Assembly: GCA_020433835.1 (NCBI GenBank)
Contig: JAGRBY010000027.1
Location: 1-26,671, forward strand
Length of the DNA stretch: 26,671 nucleotides
DNA from: Anaerolineae bacterium
GTDB lineage: Bacteria > Chloroflexota > Anaerolineae > 4572-78 > J111
Direction: 5' to 3'
Shown here: positions 14,993-25,923 of the stretch, one piece after another
Layout: each line of letters begins with the position of its first letter
Position numbering within the stretch: position 1 is the first letter of the stretch
Position numbers and translations under genes: made by a program
Notes under the pieces: generated by a model
Told to the model about the DNA's origin: nothing
The model's input: only the letters and a program-made list of their open reading frames with translations
The model's database searches: none

Positions 14993-17152
14993 TTAGTTAA
15001 GGTAGGCTTCGCCGTGTGCAATAAAGGGTTCGGGTAATGCCTGTCCGGCCTGATCGGGCCTATACCCATTTGTATCTATTATATCTGCTCTAGAGGTATT
15101 GAGTTTAAATCTTGACACAATCGTTTTTAGGTTTTGAGCCATTACATTGAGATTTTGAGCCGACTCACGCACCTCATACACCTGGGCGCTCATCTCTTCC
15201 GATGCAGCACTCACTGACTCAACAGCCGCGCTATTCTCGTCACTTACCCGAGCCACATTGTCAACGGCCTGAGCAACCTCATTAGAGCTAGCCGCCATCT
15301 CTTCAGCAGCAGCGCTGTTTTCTTCCACGACCGCTGAAACTCGCTCCATAGTGCTGACCAACTCATCAGACGATACACGCATCTGCTGAGTAGCCACCAA
15401 AATTGATTTAACCTGATCATCCGCTGCTTCAACCGCTCTCAAGATGTCGGACAGTATCTGACCGGCCTCATTGGCCCGACCAACTCCACTTTCTACCTCG
15501 TTTGTGCCGTCCTCCATTGCTGTAACCGCTTCGGCTACCGTCTCCTGAATAGTCTGGATAAGTCCCGCTATCTCTTTTGTAGCTAAAGCCGACTTTTCGG
15601 CCAGTTTGCGCACCTCATCGGCTACTACTGCAAAACCTTTGCCATGTTCTCCTGCTCGTGCTGCCTCAATAGCCGCGTTCAAAGCCAATAAATTCGTTTG
15701 CGAGGCAATATCCTCTATGGTTTGAACAATAGCTCCTATCTGCTGGGATCGTTGCCCCATTTCCTGAACTCTTTGGGCTGAGAGATCAACCTTACTCTTA
15801 ATAGTTTGCATCCCTTGGATAGTATCGCCAACAATATTCACGCCTTGGCGTGCTGTCTGAGATGCCTTCGAGGCATCGTCAACTCCGGCTTGCGCATTGG
15901 TTGCCACCTGTTGAATAGCTCTTTCCATCTGATTAGCAATATCCGACGATTTTGCAATTGCCGCCGCTTGTTCTTGAGCGCCTTGGGCCACACCGTCAAT
16001 AGCACGAGCAACCTGGTCAACTGAAGTTTTGGTGTGCAAAGCCGAGTCAGATTGCTGCTGCGCACCAGCGGCTAACTGCTGCATCATAACACTAATTTGG
16101 TGGGTCGCCTCGCTGGCCTGCTCGGTATTGGCGCTTAGTTGATTAGAGGTAGTGTCGACGGTGGTAGCGGTATCAATTACCTGACCAATTAACTGGCGTA
16201 AATTAGCAATCATTGTTGAGAGCGCATTCCCCAGAGCATCCTTATGAGATTTAGGGGTTACTTTAGCTGTGAGATCGCCCTGAGCCAGACGATCGGCAGC
16301 CCCGGCCATCTGTTGCAGATAACTCACCATTTGCCGGAAAGCACGGGCTAGTTGGCCGATTTCATTGGCTTGATCAATCTCAATTTCATGGTGCAGGTCA
16401 CCTTCGGCAATCTTGTTAGCAATCAAAGAAATTGATTTGATAGGATCGATCAATTTCTTGGCGATAAAACTGACCACAAATAAGCAGCCAACCAAGAGGA
16501 TGGTAAAAGTACCAAATGATAGACCAGTGGCAACACGCGTAATGCTTTGAATATCGCCAATAATTTCACCCTGCCGGGCTTCGATACTATCAATATAAGC
16601 TCCGGTACCGATCCACATATTTGCTTCCGGCACCAGTTTAGCCGTACCAAGTTTAGGATAAGCCTCATTTAGACTACCGCCAGCTTTAGGATAGTACCAC
16701 TTGCTGAAAAGTGTACCTTCTTGGGCTACACGATCCAATTCTCGAATAAAATATTGCCCTTCTTGGTCTTGTAAATCCCAAAAGTTCTGATCATTCAACT
16801 CCGGTTTCCCGCCGTGGATTTTATTGACACCGGTACCCACTTCATAGGCAAAGTAATAACCATCGGTTCCAAAACGAAGCGGCTGAATGACTTCGCGGGC
16901 CATGGTTAGTTTTTCATCCTCGCTCAGGTCATCACGCTGATAGATCGTTTGCAGTAGTGAAGCTGCCATTTCGGTGGTACTTTGTAATTCCTGCTTATAA
17001 ACATCCGTAAGTAACTCTTCTGACAGTGAGAGGGTAAAGGTTTCGTATCGTTTAATGGCGTAGTAGGAAACCACCAAATTAATACCAAAACTAATCATTA
17101 AAATGATCGTCACAGCTAGCATCATTTGTTTATAAAGACTGCTTTTAATCAT
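14993..17152 (-). CDS. Methyl-accepting chemotaxis protein with single Cache sensor
   Basis: A 719-residue transmembrane chemoreceptor. A first membrane helix (about 9-31) is followed by an extracytoplasmic single Cache (sCache_2) domain (about 35-195), recognisable by [10 protein letters not shown], the EGQYFIREL segment and the closing [13 protein letters not shown], a type that often binds small organic acids. Membrane helix 2 (about 208-231), HAMP (about 229-283) and a second HAMP-like segment (about 284-325) lead to the coiled-coil signalling domain, whose hairpin tip (about 478-520) contains [24 protein letters not shown] precedes the ATG. There is no NWETF-type CheR pentapeptide; the protein ends [12 protein letters not shown]. 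The start is 580 bp from the next receptor gene, so it has its own promoter region. Confidence 0.95.
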   Translation of the reverse strand: MIKSSLYKQMMLAVTIILMISFGINLVVSYYAIKRYETFTLSLSEELLTDVYKQELQSTTEMAASLLQTIYQRDDLSEDEKLTMAREVIQPLRFGTDGYYFAYEVGTGVNKIHGGKPELNDQNFWDLQDQEGQYFIRELDRVAQEGTLFSKWYYPKAGGSLNEAYPKLGTAKLVPEANMWIGTGAYIDSIEARQGEIIGDIQSITRVATGLSFGTFTILLVGCLFVVSFIAKKLIDPIKSISLIANKIAEGDLHHEIEIDQANEIGQLARAFRQMVSYLQQMAGAADRLAQGDLTAKVTPKSHKDALGNALSTMIANLRQLIGQVIDTATTVDTTSNQLSANTEQASEATHQISVMMQQLAAGAQQQSDSALHTKTSVDQVARAIDGVAQGAQEQAAAIAKSSDIANQMERAIQQVATNAQAGVDDASKASQTARQGVNIVGDTIQGMQTIKSKVDLSAQRVQEMGQRSQQIGAIVQTIEDIASQTNLLALNAAIEAARAGEHGKGFAVVADEVRKLAEKSALATKEIAGLIQTIQETVAEAVTAMEDGTNEVESGVGRANEAGQILSDILRAVEAADDQVKSILVATQQMRVSSDELVSTMERVSAVVEENSAAAEEMAASSNEVAQAVDNVARVSDENSAAVESVSAASEEMSAQVYEVRESAQNLNVMAQNLKTIVSRFKLNTSRADIIDTNGYRPDQAGQALPEPFIAHGEAYLN

Positions 17153-17326
17153 AATGCGTTCCTTATTTAGATTGCAGCTTGTTAATGAATGTAGAGGGTA
17201 AAATGATAATATATAACAGTCGCTCTAAAGAATCGGGGGCTTTTCATAAAAAACCTCATGGGAAAAATCCGGGTTGTGGATTCTATGCGGTTAGAACCTA
17301 CAGTTCCGGAAAGACTCCTTATATAA

Positions 17327-17412
17327 ATTATCGGATAATTAGGGCGATACGCCATAAAAATTGCGTAAATGAACACAATGGGTAGAACAACTTTGCTCAA
17401 CTGTTTCTATAA
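17327..17412 (-). promoter_or_regulatory. Upstream block shared with the CZB receptor gene
   Basis: This 86 bp block resembles 25924-25988: both contain ATTATCGG, TAATTA, CCATAAA, GTAAA and TTTCTATAA in the same order and orientation to the receptor gene. Here the left end is a perfect palindrome AATTATCGGATAATT (17326-17340). On the minus strand CCGATAA recalls the -10 box of flagellar sigma28 promoters (GCCGATAA), but no matching -35 TAAA is found at the right distance. It lies about 175-260 bp before the receptor start codon. Confidence 0.5.
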
Positions 17413-17732
17413 AACGCCAATCCGGGGAACAAGCAGGCACCAGTAAGTGGGGCAAAAAAAGAAAAACAAGAAATCACATAGAGAACTTACGCAGTAAAAA
17501 AATATATATGCCCTTTCGATCCCTATAATCGCTCGAAATTCCCCAGAATATTGTTTACAACCGAACGCTGTAGGGTTTTCTTCGCTTTAGGCTACGAAAG
17601 GATATAAAATGTGTAAGTTCTGTAGGTATAGAAAACCTAAACTTATCGATATGGAACCATGAGTACAGAAAACAGAACCCAAACGCTTATCTTAGCGATA
17701 AGAATTTCAGCCATAAGTTCCTCACGACCATA
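17413..17732. other. Intergenic DNA between the first two receptor genes
   Basis: AT-rich. It contains AGAACTTAC (about 17483) and its inverted copy GTAAGTTCT (about 17612), a small hairpin CTTATC / GATAAG (17686-17702) just past the stop of the dCache receptor, and the 17-codon frame listed separately. Nothing else was recognised. Confidence 0.5.
17609..17662 (+). CDS. Possible 17-residue CxxC peptide
   Basis: ATG at 17609 follows AAAGGATATAAA, the same ribosome-site style that precedes two of the receptor genes (AAAGGAT). The frame encodes MCKFCRYRKPKLIDMEP. It is strongly basic with one CxxC pair. Such short frames arise by chance, and it runs against the receptor genes. It is listed only because of the ribosome site. 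Confidence 0.2.
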   Translation: MCKFCRYRKPKLIDMEP

Positions 17733-20453
17733 TCAATACAGCGAGCGTCCACTACCATTAACAAGCATCACTTCTGGAGACGCTTTCTTGGGTTGAGTGG
17801 CATCGCGACCATTCGATTCATTGATATCCACACCTGTTGTGCTAAACTTAAACCGGGCCACGACCGCTTTTAGGTTTTGAGCCATCATGTTGAGACTTTG
17901 GGCCGACTCGCTCACCTCGTGCACTTGAGCGCTCATCTGCTCCGCGGCCGCACTCACTTGCTCAACGGCGGCGCTGTTCTCCTCGCTTACCTGGGCTACT
18001 TCATCAACAGCTTGGGCCACTTCAACCGACCCGGCTGCCATCTCTTCCGCAGCGGCGCTGTTCTGTTCTACAACCGCCGAAACACTTTCCATATTGCCAA
18101 CCAATTCATGCGAAGAGCTGTTCATCTGATGCGTCGCCACCGAAATTGCTTTAACCTGATTGCCCACGCTCTCAACAGCCTTGAGGATATCGACCAAAGC
18201 CTGATCGGCGGCGCTGGCGCGGCTAACCCCGTTTTCGACCTCGTTAGAGCCGTCTTCCATCGCGAGTACGGCTTCCGAAACCGACTTTTGAATATCCTTA
18301 ACCAAACCGGTAATCTCATCGGTGGCGTTGGCCGACATTTCGGCCAATTTACGCACCTCTTCGGCCACCACAGCAAACCCTTTACCGTGCTCGCCGGCCC
18401 GCGCCGCTTCGATAGCCGCATTCAAAGCTAACAGATTAGTCTGCGAGGCAATATCTTCGATAGTTACTACAATCGCTCCAATCTGTTCAGAACGTTGGCC
18501 CATCTCCTGAACCTTTTGCGCCGACAGATCAACCTTCTTCTTAATGGTATGCATGCCTTGGATAGTATCACCCACAATGGTAGCCCCGTGGCGAGCCGTT
18601 TGGGCGGCCTCCGCTGCGCCATCGGCACCAGCTTGGGCATTGGCGGCTACCTGTTGGATAGCTGTCCCCATTTGATGCGCAATATCAGCCGATTTGGCGA
18701 CGGCCACCGCCTGCTCCTGTGCACCCTGAGACACCCCGTCAATTGTGCGGGCCACCTGTTCGATAGAGGTTTTGGTGTGGAACGCTAAGTTTGACTGCTG
18801 TTCAGCCCCGGCGGCCAACTGCTGAATGGTAATACTAATCTGGTTGGTGGCCTGGCTGGCCTGCTCTGATACGCTGCTCAGTTGATTCGAGGCGTTACCA
18901 AGGTGTATAGCGTTGTCGGCCACGTCAGATATTGTGTCACGCAGGCTCTGAATCATCCTCTGAAATGCCCGACTGCAAACATCCTGTTCCGAACGCGGAC
19001 AAACGTCAACGGACAAATCACCCTGCGAAATACGATCAGCAATACTTTTCATCTCTTTGAAAAAGAGAACCATTTGCCCAAACGCTTCAGCCACTATGCC
19101 TATTTCATTACGGCTTCTCACCTGAATATCCTGATTAATATCGCCCAGCGCTAACCCTTGTGCAGCCTTGGTCATAGCCGTCAAGGGTTGGGTAATACTT
19201 CGTGCTATCATAAAGGCCAAACCGACAACAACGAACGACACAATAACAATCAAAGCGATGCCCGTGTTATGCAGTGTCGTAACGGCGGCGAACATTTCTG
19301 CCGTATTCTGCTTGGCATTAAGCGACCAGTTCAAACCGGGCAAATCTAACGGTGTGTGGGCAATAAGAGTTCCTTGACCTAGATAATCGACAATATTTTT
19401 CACCCCCGTCTCTCCTGCTGCTGAAGCTCGCGTAGCAGCAGTATCGACAGATTGCTTAAAAAGGGTTGGTTCTTCGCTAAACCGCGAGTCAGACCGCAGC
19501 AAAAAATCGTCCGAACTAATTAAAATTGTCTCTCCCGTTTCGCCCAAACCCGATCGCTCTTGCATAAGAGCATTAATTCGATCAATCGGCATCTGAAAGA
19601 TAAGTACACCAATGTGTTCTGCACCGTCAAATATCGGCGAGGCGATAAATGAAGCCGGCTCATTGTAGGAAGGGTGATACCGTTCGAAGTCAGCTACATA
19701 AACAGAATCCGGATCCGTGGCTTCGTTGGCAGCCCGGAAAGCTTTAGCAAAATTGGTATTACGATACGGTCCCGTCAGTAAACTGGTGGCGTAATCAGCT
19801 TCTTTATAGACACTGTAGACAATATGCCCTGTATCCGATTCAACGAGAAAGATATCGTAATAGCCAAACTCTTTCAGGAAGTTATGAATAGCCGGATGAT
19901 AACGCTGATGGAGTTGGCTGTAATCGCTGCCATCACCCGCATCGTCCAACCTATCTTTCTCACCTGTGGGATTAGGATTAGCTGCGATATAAAGATATTG
20001 AGCCATTAAAGCTCCAGGGTCGGTGGGAATATACATATCCACTGTAACCGGCTGCTCTAAGTTAGGCGTCAGCCGCGTCAGGTATTCATTTTGATAATAA
20101 TCCCGTAAAGCGCTCATTTGATCATTTGACAGCGTCCGTCCGCTATCGAAGTCGTCAAATGCCGTTTTGAATTCGCTCATAGCCTCAATAATCATGGGGT
20201 CTTCAGATAAAGTGCGTATTTGTCCGGCAATTTGGGCAAAGTACGCCTCAATCTGCGAGGCTTTTACGTCCCGTATAGCAATCAATTTATTGGTGGCCTC
20301 TGCCTCAATGGCCTTTTCCGCTGCAAAGTAAGCAATGGCTCCGGCTGTAATGAGAGGGACAAGCGCTATTGCCAGCAATAAAATTATTAATTGGGTTCTC
20401 AACGAACCGGTAAAGGCGTTAAACAGGGAATGTTTCTTTTTAATATCTACCAT
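17733..20453 (-). CDS. Methyl-accepting chemotaxis protein with double Cache sensor
   Basis: A 906-residue transmembrane chemoreceptor, the largest of the set. Membrane helix 1 (about 20-45) precedes a large extracytoplasmic dCache_1-type domain (about 47-390) with the typical segments [19 protein letters not shown] (197-215), [15 protein letters not shown] (261-275) and [16 protein letters not shown] (304-319). Membrane helix 2 (about 397-418), HAMP (about 416-468) and a second HAMP-like segment (about 469-508) lead to the signalling coiled coil with the invariant [20 protein letters not shown] at its tip. AAAGGAT lies upstream of the ATG. The C-terminus after a short variable linker is [10 protein letters not shown]. 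It follows the PilJ-type receptor by 109 bp and is probably co-transcribed with it. Double Cache domains commonly bind amino acids or related small molecules; the ligand here is unknown. Confidence 0.95.
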   Translation of the reverse strand: MVDIKKKHSLFNAFTGSLRTQLIILLLAIALVPLITAGAIAYFAAEKAIEAEATNKLIAIRDVKASQIEAYFAQIAGQIRTLSEDPMIIEAMSEFKTAFDDFDSGRTLSNDQMSALRDYYQNEYLTRLTPNLEQPVTVDMYIPTDPGALMAQYLYIAANPNPTGEKDRLDDAGDGSDYSQLHQRYHPAIHNFLKEFGYYDIFLVESDTGHIVYSVYKEADYATSLLTGPYRNTNFAKAFRAANEATDPDSVYVADFERYHPSYNEPASFIASPIFDGAEHIGVLIFQMPIDRINALMQERSGLGETGETILISSDDFLLRSDSRFSEEPTLFKQSVDTAATRASAAGETGVKNIVDYLGQGTLIAHTPLDLPGLNWSLNAKQNTAEMFAAVTTLHNTGIALIVIVSFVVVGLAFMIARSITQPLTAMTKAAQGLALGDINQDIQVRSRNEIGIVAEAFGQMVLFFKEMKSIADRISQGDLSVDVCPRSEQDVCSRAFQRMIQSLRDTISDVADNAIHLGNASNQLSSVSEQASQATNQISITIQQLAAGAEQQSNLAFHTKTSIEQVARTIDGVSQGAQEQAVAVAKSADIAHQMGTAIQQVAANAQAGADGAAEAAQTARHGATIVGDTIQGMHTIKKKVDLSAQKVQEMGQRSEQIGAIVVTIEDIASQTNLLALNAAIEAARAGEHGKGFAVVAEEVRKLAEMSANATDEITGLVKDIQKSVSEAVLAMEDGSNEVENGVSRASAADQALVDILKAVESVGNQVKAISVATHQMNSSSHELVGNMESVSAVVEQNSAAAEEMAAGSVEVAQAVDEVAQVSEENSAAVEQVSAAAEQMSAQVHEVSESAQSLNMMAQNLKAVVARFKFSTTGVDINESNGRDATQPKKASPEVMLVNGSGRSLY

Positions 20454-20502
20454 AGCATATCCTTTTTGGGTATTCGTTTCCTTCTATTTTCTCATACAAA
20501 AC

Positions 20503-20527
20503 TTATGTGGATTTCATATTGTCTCCT
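20503..20527 (-). promoter_or_regulatory. Possible 4-codon leader cistron before the dCache receptor gene
   Basis: On the minus strand AGGAG (20523-20527) stands five bases before ATG AAA TCC ACA TAA (20503-20517), a four-codon frame with a better ribosome site than the receptor's own. It ends about 50 bases before the receptor start. It may be chance or a translational leader. Confidence 0.2.
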
Positions 20528-20562
20528 AACCATTGGCGAAAAAACACCTATAAACGCAGCTA

Positions 20563-22629
20563 TCAATACGTGTGGGAACCATTACTATTAACAAGTACCG
20601 GCTCACGTACGAACTCGTTAACATAGACAGCGTTATGATTGTGCGATTCAACCCTATCCTCTGTCTCCATTTTCTGGAACTTAAACTGGCCAATTGCTAT
20701 TTTCAAGCTTTGGGACATCTCATTGAGGATTTGCGCGGCAGCACTTACCTCCTGTACTTGAGCACTCACTTCCTCAGACGAGGCACTGACTTCTTCCACA
20801 GCAGTGCTATTGTCCCTACTTACATTGGCAATAATGTCAACAGCGTGAGCAATTTCACTGGAACTGGCAGCCATCTCTTCTGTAACTGCACTGTTCGATT
20901 CAACAACTGTTGAAACGGTCTCTATTGTGCTGACCAGTTCATCAGAAAAGGTACTCATCCGTTGGGCAGCGATGGAGATCTTTTTAACCTGATTATCTAC
21001 TGCTTCAACCCCCCTAAGAATATCAGCCAGAGCTTGACCGGCTTCATTAGCCCGGCTGACCCCACCTTTCACCGCACCAGCCCCATCTTCCATAGCAACC
21101 ACGGCTTCTGAAACGGTCTGCTGAATATTCTTGATCAAACCGGCGATCTCACGGGTGGCCATGGCGGATTTTTCGGCCAGCTTACGCACTTCGTCGGCCA
21201 CCACCGCAAAACCTTTACCATGTTCCCCGGCTCGGGCTGCCTCGATAGCCGCGTTGAGAGCCAGAAGGTTTGTTTGCGAGGCAATGTCATCAATCGTTTC
21301 AAGGATAGTTTCAATCTGTTGCGAGCGTTGCCCCATTTCCTGAACCTTTTCCACAGACAGATCAACCTTGACCTTAATATTCCCCATCTCTCGAATAGTG
21401 TCATCAACAATAGCCACTCCCTCATGGGCAGTCTGAGCAGCATCAGCCGTGTCGTGAGTTCCGGTCTGAGCATTGGCCGCAACTTGCCGAACCATGTCTT
21501 CCAACCGTTTGGCGATACCGACCGATGTAGCAACGGCGACAGATTGTTCTTGTGCCCCATGCGCCACGTCCTCAATGGCCTGGGCTATCTGCTCCACCGA
21601 AAATTTAGTTTGCGAAGTAGAGAGAGATTGTTGATGCGCACCGGCGGCCAGTTGTTGCATCGTGGCACTAATCTGGTTGGTTGCCTGACCGGATTGATCG
21701 GCTGCGGCCGCCAGTTGGGCTGAGGCGAAATTGACTTTGTTAACGCTGTCGACCAATTGGCCGATTAAACCATGGAAGTTGATTTTCATCTGGTTAAAGG
21801 ATTTGCCCAGTATATCCCGTTCCGATCGGATAGGGACGTCAACAGATAGATCGCCATCGGCCAAACCTTCGACAGCCTGAGATATATTATGAACATAGTC
21901 AATCATACGTTGGAAAGTTTTAGCCAACTCGCCAACCTCATCCTGAGAATGAATTTCCAATGCAATGTCCGTATCGCCTAGCGTTGCCAGTCGATGGCCT
22001 ACGCGCGTTATGTATTCCAGGGGCCGGATAATACGCCGCAACATCCATACCACGCCCCCAAAAAGCAGCACCCCAACAAAAGCAATGACGTAGAGAAAAA
22101 TCAGGAGTTGCGTGGTCTTCTGTTCAGCCTCAAGTTGAAACCCCAAGACCACATCATTCGCTTTAGTTAAAACATCTTCATTATGAGCTACAACATAGTT
22201 GATGGATTGGAGAAATTCCGGCTGATCAGGATTTACCTGTTGCAGCGTTTGAATTGCGCTGTAGAAAGGAGTCCACACCTCACTTACAGTGGCTAACTGA
22301 GGTCGCATTGCCGCCGAAGCCGATGGCAGGCCTTCCGCTGCATCCCCACCGGTTAACCCTTGCAATGATTGATCGAATAAGCGACTTGCGGCTGCCAAAC
22401 CTTCTTTAGCATTTTGGTCACCGCGTTCAAGCATCAACGCGTATTTGCTCATTTTCTGAGAGAGCATGCGCTGTCGCCCGGCCACATTAATAACTAAAGC
22501 GTCGGTATGCTGTTCATGTAACATCATCACCACACTAATTATTTCAATAAAGATCAAAACAAGGAGGACTCCCATTATAAAAGATAATTTACGTTGTATG
22601 CTTTTAGAGAAGAAATTAAAAATAACCAT
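20563..22629 (-). CDS. Methyl-accepting chemotaxis protein with PilJ-type (nitrate/nitrite-like) sensor
   Basis: A 688-residue transmembrane chemoreceptor. Membrane helix 1 (about 16-37) is followed by a four-helix PilJ-type domain (about 40-165). Its first helix carries [14 protein letters not shown] (47-60), the P-box-like motif of PilJ, NarX/NarQ and Pseudomonas McpN, in which it contributes to nitrate or nitrite binding. Membrane helix 2 (about 174-197), HAMP (about 196-248) and a second HAMP-like segment lead to the signalling coiled coil with the standard tip ([19 protein letters not shown]). AAAGGAT precedes the ATG. The C-terminal tail is [13 protein letters not shown]. It lies 109 bp before the dCache receptor gene. 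Nitrate sensing is inferred from the motif only. Confidence 0.94.
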   Translation of the reverse strand: MVIFNFFSKSIQRKLSFIMGVLLVLIFIEIISVVMMLHEQHTDALVINVAGRQRMLSQKMSKYALMLERGDQNAKEGLAAASRLFDQSLQGLTGGDAAEGLPSASAAMRPQLATVSEVWTPFYSAIQTLQQVNPDQPEFLQSINYVVAHNEDVLTKANDVVLGFQLEAEQKTTQLLIFLYVIAFVGVLLFGGVVWMLRRIIRPLEYITRVGHRLATLGDTDIALEIHSQDEVGELAKTFQRMIDYVHNISQAVEGLADGDLSVDVPIRSERDILGKSFNQMKINFHGLIGQLVDSVNKVNFASAQLAAAADQSGQATNQISATMQQLAAGAHQQSLSTSQTKFSVEQIAQAIEDVAHGAQEQSVAVATSVGIAKRLEDMVRQVAANAQTGTHDTADAAQTAHEGVAIVDDTIREMGNIKVKVDLSVEKVQEMGQRSQQIETILETIDDIASQTNLLALNAAIEAARAGEHGKGFAVVADEVRKLAEKSAMATREIAGLIKNIQQTVSEAVVAMEDGAGAVKGGVSRANEAGQALADILRGVEAVDNQVKKISIAAQRMSTFSDELVSTIETVSTVVESNSAVTEEMAASSSEIAHAVDIIANVSRDNSTAVEEVSASSEEVSAQVQEVSAAAQILNEMSQSLKIAIGQFKFQKMETEDRVESHNHNAVYVNEFVREPVLVNSNGSHTY

Positions 22630-22743
22630 AATACGATCCTTTGTACTAAACCATTACGATTTCTTTACGGTGACATCTTTTCCTTTGCACAGCCAACTTA
22701 GCATCTATGCAAGTATTTTCTTGTTTTTTGAGCAAGAAAATGA
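22630..22743. other. Upstream region of the PilJ-type receptor gene
   Basis: AT-rich. It contains an 8 bp inverted repeat TTTTCTTG / CAAGAAAA (22716-22723 and 22733-22740). No clear promoter was recognised; the compound repeat region follows. Confidence 0.45.
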
Positions 22744-22982
22744 ACCGCTAAGGCGCAAAGTTCGCTAAGAAAAAATTAGGCTCATTATGTGTTACGAGGA
22801 GGAACGCTGGCCGATGTCATTCCCGCTAAAAGCATGCGGGAATCTAGCGCCCTAAGACCTGTTGGATGCCCGATAAAGACATTCGGGCATGACCATGGCC
22901 TCCATTTCTATGACCTCCTTGGGATCCATATTGAGCCAAAAATTAATTTAAAAAACTTTGCGCCCTTTGCGTCTTTGCGGTT
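22744..22982. repeat. Long inverted repeat of 8-9-base words enclosing a twin hairpin
   Basis: The left arm (about 22744-22769) carries CGCTAAG, CGCAAAG, CGCTAAG at 8 and 9 base steps. The right arm (about 22956-22982) carries CTTTGCG three times at 9 and 8 base steps, the exact mirror spacing. The arms end AACCGC and GCGGTT. The roughly 186 bp between them hold the REP-like pair at 22816-22890. Confidence 0.7.
22816..22890. repeat. REP-like twin hairpin (GTCATTCCCGC type)
   Basis: Two 8 bp stems with 9-base loops: ATTCCCGC / GCGGGAAT (22819-22843, loop TAAAAGCAT) and ATGCCCGA / TCGGGCAT (22866-22890, loop TAAAGACAT). The first is read as GTCATTCCCGC on the plus strand, the second as GTCATGCCCGA on the minus strand, so they face each other as in paired REP elements. 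GTCATTCCCGC palindromes are widespread in bacterial genomes. Confidence 0.8.
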
Positions 22983-23054
22983 TTTATTTCTCTTTTGGTT
23001 CCGGCTTGTCCGGGTTAGGAATGAGAATTCATTAACTTCCCCAATTCTGTCGGG

Positions 23055-23123
23055 TAATTCGTAATTGGTAATTTGTAATTAGGGGTTGAACAGCCAATTA
23101 CCACTTACTCTTTACCAATTACC
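23055..23123. repeat. Inverted repeat of 7-base words
   Basis: Four TAATTNG heptamers in a row (23055-23082), a 13-base loop, then four heptamers of AATTACC type (23096-23123). The right arm shares AATTACCACTTAC with the single-arm array at 13412-13424. It lies about 130 bp beyond the stop of the CZB receptor gene; the rest of the gap to 23252 shows nothing recognisable. Confidence 0.8.
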
Positions 23124-23252
23124 TAAACTCAAATGCGGAAGTTATTTGATTCACGATCCTTAACAAATTGTCAGCCTTGGCTTTCCTGCAAAGCAATGGC
23201 GAGAGCATTTATTTTGTTTCCTATACGCACAACGGAACCCACTACGCTTCAC

Positions 23253-25679
23253 TTAATAGCGTCCGTTATTTATAGTCACGCCTATCTCTTCGTCGTGATG
23301 ACCATTACCCCCTGAGACTCGATCAACCACCCCTAAAAGGGTCGGCTTATTCTCCCTGAAACTGTACTGCTGTTCCAATTGGGTCAATTGATTGACCATT
23401 CTATTTGAAACTTGCTTAAGTTGATTCAATAAACTGTGAGACCTTTCCAAGTCACCCTTCTGATAAGCCGCATGGATCGAAAATAGAAGTTGATGGCCTG
23501 TTTCATGAGGTTCGGCAATGGCCTGAAACACCGGCAAGTGTTTCAAATCGATCCGTCCCCGTCCCTGATACCACCGCCCTAAAGCACAATCGGTATGAGA
23601 CTGAGGTTTAATGACCGCGCCACCGGCCAGCATCGCTTCTACCTGATGCACACAATTCAGATGCGACTGTTTGAACGTCTTGAAATCAACTTCTTCAGAA
23701 GATGACAGCTTGAACTGGCCTATTACCTCCTTCAGGTTTTGGGCTATCATGTTGAGCGTTTGTGCCGATTCGCTGACCTCATGCACTTGGGCGTTCATCT
23801 CTTCCGAGGCCGCGCTCACCTCTTCCACAGCAGCACTATTTTCCTCACTCACTTTAGCCACATTGTCGACGATCTGGGCAACCTCGCTGGAACTGGCCGC
23901 CATCTCCTCCGCAACAGCACTATTCTCCTCAACCACCGCCGAAACACGCTCCATAGCGCCGACCATGTCATCGGAAGAAGCGTTCATCTGCTGCGTAGCC
24001 ACCGAAATTGCATTGACCTGATCATCCACCATTTCAACCGCACTCAGAATATCAGCCAAAACCTGACCCGCTTCATTAGCTCGACCAACTCCGCTTGCTA
24101 CCTCGCTCGCCCCATCCTCCATCGCCATAACCGCTTCTGAAACCGTCTCCTGGATAGCCTCGATAAGAGTCGCTATCTCTTTGGTGGCAAGGGCCGACTT
24201 CTCGGCCAGCTTACGCACCTCGTCGGCCACCACCGCAAACCCTTTACCGTGCTCCCCGGCCCGAGCTGCCTCAATAGCCGCGTTGAGAGCCAGGAGATTG
24301 GTTTGCGAGGCAATATCATCAATGGTCTCTACAATAACCCCAATCTGTTGAGACCGTTGCCCCATCTCCTCAACCTTTTGTGCCGAGAGACCGACCTTGG
24401 TCTTGATAATTTGCATTCCTTGGATAGTGTCACCCACAATAGTAACTCCGTGGCGGGCTGTTTGGGCTGCTTCCGAGGCACCGTCGGTTCCGGCTTGCGC
24501 ATTGGCTGCTACCTGACGAATAGCTTTCCTCATTTGATGGGCAATATCCACCGACATACCAATCGCCACGGCTTGCTCTTGAGCACCTTGCGCTACACCA
24601 TCGATGGCACGAGCAACCTGTTCAACCGAAGTTTTACTATGCAGAGCAGAGTCAAATTGCTGCTGCGCCCCGACGGCTAACTGCTGCATCGTCACACTAA
24701 TCTGGTTGGTGGCTTGGCTGGCCTGTTCGGTATTGGTGGTCAGTTGGCTAGAGGCAGTGCCGACCACCGCAGCGGTATCTGTCACCTGGCCGATCAACTG
24801 GCGTAGATTAGCAATCATCTGGCGAAAGGCGTAGCCCACTACATCCTTATCAGATTGCGGCGTCACGTCAACAGTGAGATCCCCTTGAGCCATGCGGTCG
24901 GCAGTTGCGGCTATGAGGTGTAGGTAAGCCATCATCTGGCGAAAAGGAACCGCCATTTCGCCAAGCTCATCATTTCTTTTCACTTCCACACGCTGTTCCA
25001 AATCACCCTTAGCAATATTTGTAGCTATGTAAGTCACGGTATTCACCGCATTCGTGATAGAGCGGGCCAATCGGATGGACAGAATAATCGCCAAACCGAT
25101 AGCCACCACAGCAAAAATCAACCCTATGGTCTGACTTTGTGCATTCTGGGCTAGAGCTTGCTGAAGAGACATCTCGGCTTCCGTATTTGTGTACGTTTCC
25201 AGAACTTCTACTCGCGTGACCAGATCCTCCGCATAAGCATCAAACTCCTCCATAGCCGGGTTGCCTAACGCCGGCCCTCCAGCAATATATTGCTGGGCCA
25301 TCCATTGCCCCTTACTATAGAACGCCTCAAAAGAGGTGCGCAGCTCCTCTAACTCCTGGCGCGTTTTCGGATGCAACGCCTCAAACGCGGTAACATTTTC
25401 ACGAAACTGATTTGCATACTTTTCCGCTTCGTCGAAGCCATCGTCAAAGCCTTCAGCAGCACGCGTGGCACTAATATCAGTCAGCCATTGCCAAACTTGG
25501 TTAACCTCATACTTAATGTCTGCCGCTATCCGAACGCCGGCATACCCTTTGTCTCGAGCTTGCTCAATGGCCTCGACATTCCTTCGCATTAGGATCCAAT
25601 TGATGCTCAGCAGGGCAATAAGTAAAAATACGACCGTTCCAAAATTAGCCAGGATCTTATTTCTAATTGTCCATTTCAT
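23253..25679 (-). CDS. Methyl-accepting chemotaxis protein with helical sensor and C-terminal CZB domain
   Basis: An 808-residue transmembrane chemoreceptor. Membrane helix 1 (about 10-31) precedes an all-helical extracytoplasmic bundle (about 35-182). Membrane helix 2 (about 185-203), HAMP (about 204-256) and a second HAMP-like segment lead to the signalling coiled coil with the standard tip (about 453-497). A CZB zinc-binding domain follows (about 664-772) with H673, C698 in CALGRW, and H725 and H729 in HETGH. Spacing fits the published motif, except that the aromatic residue three after the first His is Cys. CZB domains bind zinc, and in TlpD-like receptors they sense hypochlorous acid. 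The tail after it is VTINNGRY. An ATG at 25703 is in frame but has no ribosome site; ATG 25679 (GGAG upstream) gives the normal [10 protein letters not shown] start. Confidence 0.94.
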   Translation of the reverse strand: MKWTIRNKILANFGTVVFLLIALLSINWILMRRNVEAIEQARDKGYAGVRIAADIKYEVNQVWQWLTDISATRAAEGFDDGFDEAEKYANQFRENVTAFEALHPKTRQELEELRTSFEAFYSKGQWMAQQYIAGGPALGNPAMEEFDAYAEDLVTRVEVLETYTNTEAEMSLQQALAQNAQSQTIGLIFAVVAIGLAIILSIRLARSITNAVNTVTYIATNIAKGDLEQRVEVKRNDELGEMAVPFRQMMAYLHLIAATADRMAQGDLTVDVTPQSDKDVVGYAFRQMIANLRQLIGQVTDTAAVVGTASSQLTTNTEQASQATNQISVTMQQLAVGAQQQFDSALHSKTSVEQVARAIDGVAQGAQEQAVAIGMSVDIAHQMRKAIRQVAANAQAGTDGASEAAQTARHGVTIVGDTIQGMQIIKTKVGLSAQKVEEMGQRSQQIGVIVETIDDIASQTNLLALNAAIEAARAGEHGKGFAVVADEVRKLAEKSALATKEIATLIEAIQETVSEAVMAMEDGASEVASGVGRANEAGQVLADILSAVEMVDDQVNAISVATQQMNASSDDMVGAMERVSAVVEENSAVAEEMAASSSEVAQIVDNVAKVSEENSAAVEEVSAASEEMNAQVHEVSESAQTLNMIAQNLKEVIGQFKLSSSEEVDFKTFKQSHLNCVHQVEAMLAGGAVIKPQSHTDCALGRWYQGRGRIDLKHLPVFQAIAEPHETGHQLLFSIHAAYQKGDLERSHSLLNQLKQVSNRMVNQLTQLEQQYSFRENKPTLLGVVDRVSGGNGHHDEEIGVTINNGRY

Positions 25680-25774
25680 GTGTGTTCTGCTCCAAGCTTG
25701 CATAAATTATGAGTAGATGTACTGTTTGAACAGCGTAACTTATATAACTCAAATTGCCCGCCTATAATCAAATA

Positions 25775-25838
25775 GGGAATAAGGAGTAGGGAGTAGCGCC
25801 TTTCATCCCCTTACTCCCTACTCCTTACTCCCTACTGC
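25775..25838. repeat. Inverted repeat of 7-base words (GGGAGTA type)
   Basis: Three heptamers GGGAATA, AGGAGTA, GGGAGTA (25775-25795) face four heptamers of YTACTCC type (25811-25838) across a 15-base loop. The pattern resembles the heptanucleotide STRR repeats described in cyanobacteria, though with a different word. It lies about 100 bp upstream of the CZB receptor start. Confidence 0.8.
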
Positions 25839-25923
25839 CCACGTTGTTAGGTCGAAAATACGTGTCTTTGGGTGTTTTTCGGTTATGGTAACAAACTTGG
25901 GTTACATATGAAACACTATAGCT

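Noticed and set aside
17327..17341. Full sigma28 (FliA-type) promoter for the sCache receptor gene
   Set aside because: Only the -10-like CCGATAA is present; the TAAA -35 element is missing at the required distance in both copies of the block.
17686..17702. Terminator after the dCache receptor gene
   Set aside because: The stem is only 6 bp and AT-rich, and no T run follows on the minus strand.
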